Positions 1 through 6,696 are shown, counted from the first letter of the stretch. The stretch: DNA of 33,878 bases from Pseudomonas putida (GCF_028682635.1 NZ_JANHLK010000043.1:1-33878), one strand, 5' to 3'. Made by a program: numbers and translations. Notes: generated by a model from the letters alone, not told the origin.

Positions 1-2
1 AG

Positions 3-1118
3 ACCACAAGGGCCGCATCCCAACCGACTACACCTCTCGCCGGCAATCCGGCAGCGCCACGATCAGCCGGTTTCGCGTCTGCATCGAACACTCCCAAGCC
101 AGTGTTCCCGGGCGGTGCAGCGGCCCAGGAACCGGGCTTCTACATCGTGCCTAAAAGCACCACCCGCGAACAGCTTGAAGCCTCCTTGTTCATCGTGCGT
201 GACCCGGCGGTGATGGGCAAATTCAAACTACTGAACCCCAACCTGGGCGACGTCAAAGCCGGCTCGATGATCGTGCTGAGTGACCCCAACAACTACCAGT
301 GCACCCGTGAAGAAGCCCTGCTCATGGACGTGGCGGCCAAGACCAACCAGATCATTGAAACGCTTAGCCCGGAAGAAGCGGATTTCATGGTGCAACACCG
401 TGATGTCATCCAGGCCTTCCTGACCTACGGCTCGAACGCTATTGGCGTTGGCGCGAGTATTTTCAAGAACAACCTGGATAACGTAGGTAATGCCTTGAGG
501 GATATTGAAGCGTTGCAACAGAATACACTGCAAAGAGATGGGCATCTGCGTTCGCCAGCGTTCTTTGCAGAGCGCCAGCGTCTGCTCGCACAACTGAACA
601 GCCATATGACGGCACTGACCCGCAAGGGCATTGGATTCCCTGACCATATCAACTTGAAAAAAAAGTTGGGTATTTCCAGCCAAAGCCTGGTCCACCACTG
701 GACCCATGCCAGTCCTGGGGGGCAAATCCCAGGTCATGCCACCCATCTTGAAGGTGTGGCGAAGGCTTCTAAATACGTTCAATACGGCGGTTGGCTGGGT
801 ACTGCCGTCGGTGGAGGTGCATCTGCCATGAAGGTGCAGGATGTGTGTACGGCGGGAAATACCGAAGCTTGCGAGCGTGTTAGATTCACCGAGGCGGGTA
901 GCTTTGCTGGCGGAATCATAGGAGGTGCCGTCGTAGGTGCAACGTTGTCAGTTGAGACAACCGGCAGGCTCTGTATTGCACTCGGAGCACCTAATGGTGG
1001 TTTAGGGACCGGGATATGCACCGCTGTAGCGGTAGTAACAGGGGCTTTGGTCGGGGGAGCAGCAGGCAGCGGGTTTGGCGATTGGATCGGTGACCTTATC
1101 TACGAGGCAACGAGATGA
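3..1118 (+). CDS. LysM-like / glycine-zipper protein, putative membrane-targeting toxin (5' end outside window)
   Basis: The reading frame is open back to the window edge with no stop. The first in-window start is a GTG at 102, but the residues before it (Ala/Pro/Thr-rich, linker-like) suggest the true start lies upstream. Counting from that GTG, residues about 10-65 look like a LysM fold: 'GFYIVPKSTTREQL' followed by 'LLNPNL' and 'VKAGSMIVLSDP'. The middle is helical. The last ~100 residues are very rich in Gly/Ala/Val with small-residue repeats (GTAVGGGASA, GGIIGGAVVGA, GALVGGAAGSGFGDWIGD), typical of glycine-zipper membrane-inserting segments. The next gene overlaps by four bases (ATGA) and encodes a small membrane protein. 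LysM or PAAR modules joined to glycine-zipper tails are known among type VI secretion effectors; assignment as an effector is inference. No nuclease or amidase motif is visible. Alternative: an uncharacterised envelope protein. Confidence 0.6.
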   Translation, partial: TTRAASQPTTPLAGNPAAPRSAGFASASNTPKPVFPGGAAAQEPGFYIVPKSTTREQLEASLFIVRDPAVMGKFKLLNPNLGDVKAGSMIVLSDPNNYQCTREEALLMDVAAKTNQIIETLSPEEADFMVQHRDVIQAFLTYGSNAIGVGASIFKNNLDNVGNALRDIEALQQNTLQRDGHLRSPAFFAERQRLLAQLNSHMTALTRKGIGFPDHINLKKKLGISSQSLVHHWTHASPGGQIPGHATHLEGVAKASKYVQYGGWLGTAVGGGASAMKVQDVCTAGNTEACERVRFTEAGSFAGGIIGGAVVGATLSVETTGRLCIALGAPNGGLGTGICTAVAVVTGALVGGAAGSGFGDWIGDLIYEATR

Positions 1119-1498
1119 GTAAAGCATCGATGATATTCGGTACTCTCGGTGGGGTAATCCTCCTACTGATCTTCGTCTGGCTCGTAGTAGCACTTCATAT
1201 GGCCTATACCAAGATGGATGTACTCCTTGGGCACCTGAAAAACAGCCCGGCGATTACCGTTCTCGCCTTCTGGCGACACGCAGGGCTATCGGGGCGGTTG
1301 AGGATGATCGCCAACATTGCCGATTACGTCTCGTCACCACGTAGAGGTATCGAAAATGGCAGTATCAGTGCTCAAGACATAGAGAATCTTCCAGCGCCAA
1401 TAAAGCGCAAACTGGTTTTTTTGAGGCGCAGCGTATTATTACTTTCAGTGTCACTAGTCTTGCTGTGGTGCATTGCGAAAATTTTTAACCTTAGGTAA
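1115..1498 (+). CDS. small two-helix membrane protein, candidate immunity protein
   Basis: A 127-residue protein whose ATG overlaps the stop of the preceding gene (ATGA), so the two are probably translationally coupled. It has a hydrophobic helix near the N-terminus (about residues 8-30) and a second at the C-terminus (about 105-124), with a basic and polar middle section between them. No family is recognised. The coupling to a glycine-zipper protein and the membrane location fit an immunity protein that blocks a pore-forming toxin in the inner membrane. This role is inferred from context alone. Confidence 0.6.
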   Translation: MSKASMIFGTLGGVILLLIFVWLVVALHMAYTKMDVLLGHLKNSPAITVLAFWRHAGLSGRLRMIANIADYVSSPRRGIENGSISAQDIENLPAPIKRKLVFLRRSVLLLSVSLVLLWCIAKIFNLR

Positions 1499-1574
1499 TG
1501 ACATCTAGAAAGCCTGGCCTCCCAAACCGAATCCTGTAGCTCTGCACCGCATTGTATGATCATTCGCCGGGGTA

Positions 1575-1942
1575 ATGCTCATGTCCATCCTCGAAAGCGA
1601 CTGGAAGAAGTTCAAGAAACTGCGCAAGGTTGCGCTCGATCGTTTCTGCCAAGGTGTGTTGGCCGATGCCAGGACCATCACTGAACATTGTGCGCTTTCG
1701 GCTCAAGCCCGGTACGGGATGCTTTATCGGCTGATGCGCGACCGGGATAAAGACATCGTCCGGACTTTCGATCATTACAGTCGCTCAAGGGCAACTATGG
1801 CTTTGAGAATGATGGTCAACACGACTTGCTAACCGATGCAGAGTTGTCGGTCCTCAGTGAAGCGGCGCAGGAAGAGATTGCTGACGCTGTACGCCAGCCC
1901 TATGAGATTGAATGGGCTGATGAGATCATGCGGCAGGACTGA
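1575..1942 (+). pseudogene. small hypothetical protein gene broken by a one-base frameshift
   Basis: The gene starts at ATG 1575 or, with better spacing from GGGG, at 1581. The first ~70 codons read cleanly (SILESDWKKFKKLRKVALD...), then the frame runs into a stop at 1830-1832. From about 1787 a different frame (codons beginning at 1790) continues as a convincing acidic protein: GNYGFENDGQHDLLTDAEL, then SVLSEAAQEEIADAVRQP, ending at TGA 1940-1942. Restoring one base in the short purine run near 1786-1790 gives a ~122-residue protein with no internal stop. It may be a real decay event or a sequencing error. The full-length form resembles small Pseudomonas hypothetical proteins often found near secretion-effector genes; its function is unknown. 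Confidence 0.6.
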
Positions 1943-1978
1943 CAACCGCTATCGCCAGCCTTCTACCAGAGAACCAGG

Positions 1979-2683
1979 ATGTTGATCTTCAATTGCACCG
2001 AAGCCGCCAGCAACTTTTTCAGTCGTGTCCACAAGGGCAAGAAAATCACCCCGGTGGAGAAACCGCCGTCGCTCATCATTGAGGACGATACGCCTGACGT
2101 GTCAGCCGAACAGTGGCTGGTCCACGCCATCACCGTTCAACGTAAACATGTGCTGTTCGTCATCCATGTGAAAACCCGGTATTGCATGATTTTCGCGGAG
2201 GCAAAAAAAGCGGATGTCGAAGGTTTCGTCGATCGTTTTGCCGAGCGTTGGATACACGGCCTGATCCACCATGCGGGCCAGCACGACATCCTTCGCTGGG
2301 TCGATGATGAGCCGATGATGGAGCGCTTCCAGGAGAGTTGCCGCGAGTACGTGTTCTACAAACGCGGGCATCGCGGTGCGCAAAAACACCTCAATGAAAT
2401 TGCCTGGATATTCGAGGATTGCGCCGCCGAATGGGGTACGTTGCCCCCGGATGAATTCGCCGCTGGACGCTTCGACAGTGACATGAACGACACGCCGCGA
2501 AGCAGTAAAGGCCACAAGGACTATTACTACCCTGATGAGGAAATGATCGTTCATTGGTTACGCCGCTACGGCGGCCTTGATGAGGCTCGCATTCAAGCCG
2601 CCCGTGAGCGGCGTATGGAAGTGAAGCGGGAGATATGGGCGCTGGAAGATAAGCTTCGGCAAGCGTTCGAGCCACTGCAATAG
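1979..2683 (+). CDS. DUF6933-like hypothetical protein
   Basis: A 234-residue soluble protein that opens with MLIFNCTEAASNFFSRVHKGKKI, a signature I associate with the DUF6933 family (start MLIFNCT..., then a KGKKI stretch and a core of short beta strands such as HVLFVIHVKTRYCMIF). The C-terminal third is charged and ends in a likely helix (ARERRMEVKREIWALEDKLRQ). No catalytic motif is seen. The ATG lies 36 bases after the stop of the frameshifted gene. A short purine stretch (AGAGAACCAGG) precedes it but abuts the start, so the ribosome site is not ideal. Function unknown; confidence is high that it is coding and moderate for the family. Confidence 0.7.
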   Translation: MLIFNCTEAASNFFSRVHKGKKITPVEKPPSLIIEDDTPDVSAEQWLVHAITVQRKHVLFVIHVKTRYCMIFAEAKKADVEGFVDRFAERWIHGLIHHAGQHDILRWVDDEPMMERFQESCREYVFYKRGHRGAQKHLNEIAWIFEDCAAEWGTLPPDEFAAGRFDSDMNDTPRSSKGHKDYYYPDEEMIVHWLRRYGGLDEARIQAARERRMEVKREIWALEDKLRQAFEPLQ

Positions 2684-2702
2684 TGCAGACACTCCAAGAC
2701 CT

Positions 2703-2783
2703 TTTGCCGATCAGATCCTCGGGCTCTCGGAAATTGGCCAACAGGCTGTCGGCCAGCTTCATCAACTCAGGATCGGGGAGCAC
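2703..2783 (-). mobile_element. remnant of an IS256-family transposase N-terminus
   Basis: On the minus strand, about 27 codons read LPDPELMKLADSLLANF followed by REPEDLIGK. This matches the characteristic beginning of IS256-type transposases (…LADELLAxYKKPEDLIGENGLLKQL…). The match stops right after LIGK, where the sequence runs into the 3' end of the neighbouring plus-strand gene. The rest of the transposase and the terminal inverted repeats are absent. It lies immediately beyond the stop of the truncated BRO-N gene and is a scar of past insertion and deletion. The family assignment comes from recognition of a short segment only. Confidence 0.5.
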
Positions 2784-2787
2784 ACAA

Positions 2788-3165
2788 TCAGAATCCGCGC
2801 ATGACCCGTGTTGCTTTCCGCCACCAGGATTCACGCCTATTAAAAGGATCATCCGCCAACACACATGGCATATCCCGCAAACGAATCCACGGTTCATCCT
2901 GCCAATGCAACAGACAGAGCGACATCTTGGGCCAATCAAGCATGCTCAGCGCTGGCCGCTCCACCATTCGCGATGGCCGTGCATCACGCAGCGCAGGCAC
3001 GACCTGATGCGTTAGCCACTCTCGCAACAATCTGTTCTCGGGGCAGTAGTGGTAAATCAACAACGCATACACCCCTGACTCACTCACCATCAAACGCTCT
3101 TTCGCGGCACCATAGAGGTCAATGAGCATCATTTGTCTCTGGTCCGCATCAAGCTTTCTGGTCAT
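2788..3165 (-). pseudogene. 5'-truncated BRO-N domain gene (paralogue of the gene at 4034-4603)
   Basis: This 125-codon frame aligns along its whole length with the C-terminal two thirds of the intact BRO-N protein encoded at 4034-4603. Shared blocks are LMVSESGVYALLIYHY / LMLSESGVYALLVYHY, NRLLREWLTHQVVPALRD, and a later DWPxMSLxLLHWQDE-WIRLRDMP block. The N-terminal ~55 residues (strands ending in PWFCARDIGRLMGF) are missing. In frame upstream of the ATG, a faint GTAYRLSEVQSNC suggests homology continues about 15 codons further, to just beside the stop of the HNH gene at 3219. The gene therefore appears to have lost its head at the junction with the HNH cassette. It probably does not make a functional product, although an ATG is present. 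Confidence 0.7.
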
Positions 3166-3218
3166 GCAATTGCTTTGGACTTCGCTGAGTCGGTAAGCGG
3201 TCCCGACACAGAGTTCGA

Positions 3219-3932
3219 TTACTCAGGAATCAACCGTCTGACCTTCTTATAAAGCGAAGCGGTGAACTCCTCACTGTCGCTCGAATGGTGACAGCGACGA
3301 TGGCAGTTTGGGCACAGCGCTACGGCGTTGGTGACTTGATCCGAGCCTTTTTCGGCGAGCGGCTTAACGTGGTGAACTTCTAGATAAGGCAACCCAAGCT
3401 TTTGAAATGGGGCAGGTTCGCCACAGCCATCGCATCGACCTTCGGCTTCATTTCGCACCCACGCTCGCACCTCGGGGTCACGGACAAAAACTGTGCTTGA
3501 GCTCGCCGCTCGTTTCGGTTTCTTAATGCCTTTTGGCGGCTCCTTGATCTTTAGCTTTTGAAGCGCAGCAGCACGACGCTCTAGGGTTTGCTCATCAGCT
3601 GTCGGAGCGTTGGGGGCGCCAGACTGAACGCCTCGTTCGGTGAGCGCGACCTGAATTAGCTGTTCAACATTCGAGCCAACATTCTTGGCAGGCTTGTATC
3701 CCTTGATGAACTCCCGATCCATCTTCATCAGAACCGTAGAGATGTTCTGCATCCGGAATTCGACGGAGCCTTTGGTGCGGGTGGGTAAAGCTGTTTCGCG
3801 TAGAGCAAGATTCACTTCAGTCTTCACGAATTTCTGACCGCTTAGCTCCAGCGCGAGCATCTTAAGATAGGCATCCACCGCGGCCTTGATTTCAGAAACG
3901 CTCCAGTCGCTGTCTTTTATCTTTTCGCTCAT
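3219..3932 (-). CDS. HNH endonuclease with McrA-like N-terminal module (putative defence nuclease)
   Basis: A 237-residue protein. Residues 151-237 form an HNH nuclease: Cys167-x2-Cys170, the EVHHVKPL motif with His187/His188, Asn202, then Cys207-x2-Cys210-His211 completing a zinc-stabilised beta-beta-alpha metal fold. Residues about 8-85 match a module seen before nuclease domains in McrA-like and DUF3883-type restriction or defence proteins: AYLKMLALELSGQ, then a GSVEFRMQNISTVL segment and a FIKGYKPAKN segment. A charged linker (about 90-150) joins them. McrA-type enzymes cut modified DNA; the modification specificity here cannot be read. The gene lies between two BRO-N copies on the same strand. 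A perfect hairpin sits 7 bases upstream of the start, and no strong Shine-Dalgarno sequence is seen. Confidence 0.8.
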   Translation of the reverse strand: MSEKIKDSDWSVSEIKAAVDAYLKMLALELSGQKFVKTEVNLALRETALPTRTKGSVEFRMQNISTVLMKMDREFIKGYKPAKNVGSNVEQLIQVALTERGVQSGAPNAPTADEQTLERRAAALQKLKIKEPPKGIKKPKRAASSSTVFVRDPEVRAWVRNEAEGRCDGCGEPAPFQKLGLPYLEVHHVKPLAEKGSDQVTNAVALCPNCHRRCHHSSDSEEFTASLYKKVRRLIPE

Positions 3933-3939
3933 ACAATCG

Positions 3940-3960
3940 CCGAGGGTTGAAAACCCTCGG
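3940..3960 (-). promoter_or_regulatory. perfect hairpin directly upstream of the HNH gene start
   Basis: CCGAGGGTT-GAA-AACCCTCGG on the plus strand is a perfect 9-bp stem with a 3-base loop. It lies 7 bases upstream of the HNH start codon (ATG at 3932-3930 on the minus strand), where a ribosome site would be. There is no T-run, so it is not a standard terminator for either strand. It could hold translation of the nuclease down or act as an operator. Confidence 0.5.
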
Positions 3961-4033
3961 ACGATACTGAGTGGCCACTACGACTGTCTACGAAATTTCC
4001 TACAAGAAATAGCGACAGATCTTGAGGAAGGTC

Positions 4034-4603
4034 CTACAAGCGCCTCCTCGAATGCTTCGGTGACTCAAACACCTGCGCGACTCTCCGCCACCAAGGCTTA
4101 GCGACAGTTACTCGCTGCTGCGTGTGGTCGTGCAGCAGGTAAGGCATGTCGCGCAGCCGAATCCAACCTTCATCCTGCCAATGCAACAGACTCAACGACA
4201 TTTCCGGCCAGTCCAACAAGCTCAACATCGGCCGATCCGAGTTCTTCGATTGATCAGCATCTCGTAGGGCCGGTACGACCTGATGGGTTAGCCATTCGCG
4301 CAACAACCGATTTCCGGGTGCGTAGTGATACACCAACAGCGCATACACACCGGACTCACTGAGCATCAGTTGTTTTTGCGTTTGGTGGTAATGCTCAATC
4401 CACAATGTGCGGTGCTGGTCTTTGTCCAGTTTGTTGAGCATGCGCTCACTCAAGTGGAACCCCATCAAGCGGCCGATATCGCGGGCACAGAACCATGGTT
4501 GGTTTTCAAGGAGGAGGGCGTGGAGTGGGAGGTTATGGCGGTGGAAGACTGTTGATCCGAGAGGATCGGTCATTACCGATCGGTGTGGAGTTTGTGCAGG
4601 CAT
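4034..4603 (-). CDS. BRO-N domain protein (phage antirepressor-like)
   Basis: A protein of 189 residues from the ATG at 4603, or 191 from the ATG at 4609. The start at 4603 is preferred because AGAGG (4616-4612 on the minus strand) is 8 bases from it but only 2 from the ATG at 4609. The BRO-N fold is evident: VFHRHNLPLHALLLENQPW then FCARDIGRLMGF, LSERMLNKLDKDQ, LMLSESGVYALLVYHY, and REWLTHQVVPALRD. BRO-N proteins bind DNA and are common in phage and accessory regions as antirepressors. After residue ~110 the protein has no recognised domain but keeps a conserved DWPEMSLSLLHWQDEGWIRL block also present in its truncated paralogue. It lies upstream of the HNH gene on the same strand (about 100 bases between them), so co-transcription is likely. 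Confidence 0.75.
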   Translation of the reverse strand: MPAQTPHRSVMTDPLGSTVFHRHNLPLHALLLENQPWFCARDIGRLMGFHLSERMLNKLDKDQHRTLWIEHYHQTQKQLMLSESGVYALLVYHYAPGNRLLREWLTHQVVPALRDADQSKNSDRPMLSLLDWPEMSLSLLHWQDEGWIRLRDMPYLLHDHTQQRVTVAKPWWRRVAQVFESPKHSRRRL

Positions 4604-4611
4604 TTCCATTA

Positions 4612-4755
4612 CCTCTACGTTTGAATTTGAAGAGGGCCGGAGCCCAACGTAGAGGACTTAAGAATCCCAACGAAGCTGTTCGTCCACACACGAATGCGCT
4701 TACATGCTGGTAGCAGCATGCGTTCTGTGTGATGAGGTTAGCTTCTACGTTGGGC
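4612..4755 (-). promoter_or_regulatory. structured leader of the BRO-N gene with competing stems (also attC-like ends)
   Basis: Read on the minus strand, three related segments occur in order: GCCCAACGTAGAAG (4755-4742), CCTCTACGTTGGGC (4655-4642) and AACGTAGAGG (4621-4612). The second can pair with the first over 12 perfect base pairs, or with the third over 10 perfect base pairs. The third contains the AGAGG ribosome site of the BRO-N gene, so the two pairings are mutually exclusive and would set translation on or off. Between segments one and two lie two local hairpins (CATGCTG/CAGCATG at 4703-4720 and ACGAA/TTCGT at 4670-4683). The outer ends GCCCAAC and GTTGGGC (4642-4648, 4749-4755) also match the RYYYAAC/GTTRRRY ends of integron attC sites. 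Confidence 0.55.
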
Positions 4756-4777
4756 GTTTCTTAGGCACCTGCAGCAG

Positions 4778-4806
4778 AGATTAAAGTCGCTTTGAATGGT
4801 CATCAA
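4778..4806 (-). promoter_or_regulatory. tentative promoter for the BRO-N leader
   Basis: Minus strand TTGATG (4806-4801), 17-base spacer, TAATCT (4783-4778). Transcription would start near 4771 and include the whole structured leader. The hexamers match the consensus only partly. A perfect TTGACA also exists further upstream (4881-4876) but lacks a good -10 box. Confidence 0.3.
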
Positions 4807-4881
4807 TGCGGATTTATCTGGAATTGCTGTAGGAGGTTTTGCGACTGCTGAGTAAGCGGGAGGAGTTTTCCTACTGTCAAT

Positions 4882-4910
4882 AAAAAGCCCCGATCAGATC
4901 GGGGCTTTTA
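4882..4910 (-). terminator. rho-independent terminator of nrdB
   Basis: AAAAGCCCCGAT-CAG-ATCGGGGCTTTT is a perfect 12-bp stem flanked by A and T runs, so it can work on both strands. It lies about 50 bases after the nrdB stop codon and separates nrdB from the BRO-N unit further along the same strand. Confidence 0.85.
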
Positions 4911-4959
4911 GATGTTCGATTTGGCGATTCAAGTCGCTAAATCGTGGCTTGCCAAGGAA

Positions 4960-6207
4960 TCAATCCCAGCTAAGCGCACCACCGGTTTGGTACTCGATTA
5001 CGCGAGTCTCAAAGAAATTCTTCTCTTTCTTCAAGTCCATGATCTCGCTCATCCAAGGGAACGGGTTAGTCGTCCCTGGATACTCTTCTTTCAAACCGAT
5101 CTGGCTCAGACGACGGTTAGCGATGAACTTCAGGTAATCCTCCATCATCGCCGCATTCATGCCCAGCACGCCACGAGGCATGGTGTCTCGAGCGTATTCG
5201 ATTTCCAGCTGAGTACCTTGCAGAATCATCTGGGTCGCTTCTTCCTTCATTTCAGCATCCCACAAATGTGGGTTTTCGATTTTGATCTGGTTGATCACGT
5301 CGATGCCGAAGTTCAGGTGCATGGATTCGTCGCGCAGGATGTACTGGAACTGCTCGGCGACGCCGGTCATTTTGTTGCGGCGGCCCATGGAGAGGATCTG
5401 GGTGAAGCCGCAGTAGAAGAAGATGCCTTCCAGGACGCAGTAGTAGGCGATCAGGTTGCGCAGCAACTCTTTGTCGGTTTCGACTGTGCCGGTTTCGAAC
5501 TTCGGATCGGAGATCGAGCGGGTGTATTTCAGGCCCCAGGTGGCTTTTTTCGCGACCGATGGGATCTCGTGGTACATGTTGAAGATTTCGCCTTCATCCA
5601 TGGCCAGCGATTCGATGCAGTACTGGTAGGCGTGGGTGTGGATCGCCTCTTCGAAGGCCTGGCGCAGGATGTACTGGCGGCATTCCGGGTTGGTGATCAG
5701 GCGGTACACGGCCAGGACCAGGTTGTTGGCAACCAGGGAGTCGGCGGTGGAGAAGAAGCCGAGGTTGCGCATCACGATGCGGCGCTCGTCGTCGGTCAGG
5801 CCTTCCGGGTTTTTCCAGAGGGCGATGTCGGCGGTCATGTTGACTTCTTGCGGCATCCAGTGGTTTGCGCAGCCGTCCAGGTACTTCTGCCAGGCCCAGT
5901 CGTACTTGAAAGGTACGAGCTGGTTGAGGTCGGCACGGCAGTTGATCATGCGCTTTTCATCGACAGCGACACGGGCGGAGGCGCCTTCGAGTTCGGCGAG
6001 GCCTTCGGCAACGTCGAGGGAATCCAGGGCGGCTTTGGCGCGGGCAACGGCGGCAGAGTCAGCGGCGGTCACGGCACGGGCTTCGAGGGCGGCGGCACCG
6101 CCGGCGCTGTCGAGACGGTCCATGTTGGCTTCGGTGGCGTGGCCAGCGTTGGCGCTCTTGACTGCTACTTCCGTGTCTTCTTTGTCGAATTCGTCCCAGC
6201 TCAGCAT
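4960..6207 (-). CDS. nrdB: ribonucleoside-diphosphate reductase beta subunit, class Ia
   Basis: The small subunit of aerobic ribonucleotide reductase carries the di-iron centre and tyrosyl radical used by NrdA to make deoxyribonucleotides. The start chosen is MLSWDEFDKED at 6207, preceded by AGGAG ten bases upstream, giving 415 residues; a longer in-frame ATG at 6414 adds a sequence unlike the family. Residues ~20-75 are an Ala-rich linker, normal in Pseudomonas NrdB. Metal-ligand segments are visible: HWMPQEVNM, EEAIHTHAYQY and RDESMHLNF. The C-terminus ends TGGALSWD, the tail that docks on NrdA. nrdA is not adjacent: the next gene upstream is a DUF2790 protein. A NrdR-box-like site (6627-6642) and a good -10 box (6452-6457) lie in the long upstream region. 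Confidence 0.95.
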   Translation of the reverse strand: MLSWDEFDKEDTEVAVKSANAGHATEANMDRLDSAGGAAALEARAVTAADSAAVARAKAALDSLDVAEGLAELEGASARVAVDEKRMINCRADLNQLVPFKYDWAWQKYLDGCANHWMPQEVNMTADIALWKNPEGLTDDERRIVMRNLGFFSTADSLVANNLVLAVYRLITNPECRQYILRQAFEEAIHTHAYQYCIESLAMDEGEIFNMYHEIPSVAKKATWGLKYTRSISDPKFETGTVETDKELLRNLIAYYCVLEGIFFYCGFTQILSMGRRNKMTGVAEQFQYILRDESMHLNFGIDVINQIKIENPHLWDAEMKEEATQMILQGTQLEIEYARDTMPRGVLGMNAAMMEDYLKFIANRRLSQIGLKEEYPGTTNPFPWMSEIMDLKKEKNFFETRVIEYQTGGALSWD

Positions 6208-6451
6208 GACGTGTCGTCTCCTGCGTGAGGGCCAGTGTGCCCGTGTGAAAATGATCGGTTGGTTTTTCACACGGCGGTGCTGGCCGCGTTGGATAGCGTT
6301 TTTTGCAGCGGTACACGCAGGCAAATAAACATAAATTTGTACGGGGTTCCGAGAGCCACTGATGGGCGCAATCGGCATCGAATGCCGTTGCGGGGCTTCA
6401 GACTGGCTATTCATCCCTGTAAGGGGATATTGCAGGCCCGTTTAAGGCCGC

Positions 6452-6457
6452 ATTATA
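6452..6457 (-). promoter_or_regulatory. possible -10 box of nrdB promoter
   Basis: Minus strand TATAAT, a perfect -10 hexamer about 245 bases upstream of the nrdB start. The -35 region is poor, which would suit an activated or repressed promoter. The rest of the 540-base gap (6208-6747) holds only the sites listed here plus a small TGCTCA/TGAGCA hairpin at 6595-6612. Confidence 0.4.
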
Positions 6458-6626
6458 GGGAAATTTTCACGGTCGTGGTGGGGCGAATCCGCGCATGGAG
6501 CGGTCAAGAGGGCAGGTTTTTCGGTCGGAGCGAGGGTTTACAGGGCTTTGGCGGGTGAAAGATTTTTTTCGCGCAAATGGCGGGGAATGGGTTTTGCTCA
6601 AAAAGTGAGCAGAAAAGGGGCTTTTT

Positions 6627-6642
6627 TACTACATCTTGTGTT
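6627..6642. promoter_or_regulatory. NrdR-box-like sequence
   Basis: TTACTACATCTTGTGT agrees at 12 of 16 positions with the NrdR consensus ACACWATATATWGTGT as I remember it. NrdR boxes usually occur as pairs ~31 bases apart; a clear partner was not found. It lies about 420 bases upstream of the nrdB start. Confidence 0.35.
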
Positions 6643-6676
6643 TGTGGGCGATTTTTGACCAGTTAAGACACAACTG

Positions 6677-6696
6677 AGCCCGGCGCGAGCCGGGCT
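6677..6696 (-). terminator. hairpin downstream of the DUF2790 gene
   Basis: AGCCCGGC-GCGA-GCCGGGCT is a perfect 8-bp GC-rich stem with a GNRA-type tetraloop, ~50 bases after the DUF2790 stop. It lacks a T-run, so it may slow or stabilise rather than terminate. Confidence 0.35.

Noticed and set aside
2683..3015. Plus-strand frames after the DUF6933-like gene
   Set aside because: They are opposite-strand shadows of the truncated BRO-N gene and the transposase scar.
4642..4755. MITE or insertion-sequence interpretation of the inverted-repeat element
   Set aside because: No target-site duplication flanks the 12-bp ends; the extra copy at the ribosome site and the attC-like ends explain it better.
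4912..6228. A 438-codon plus-strand frame over nrdB
   Set aside because: Exact antisense of nrdB, Val/Gly/His-rich, starts inside the nrdB terminator region.
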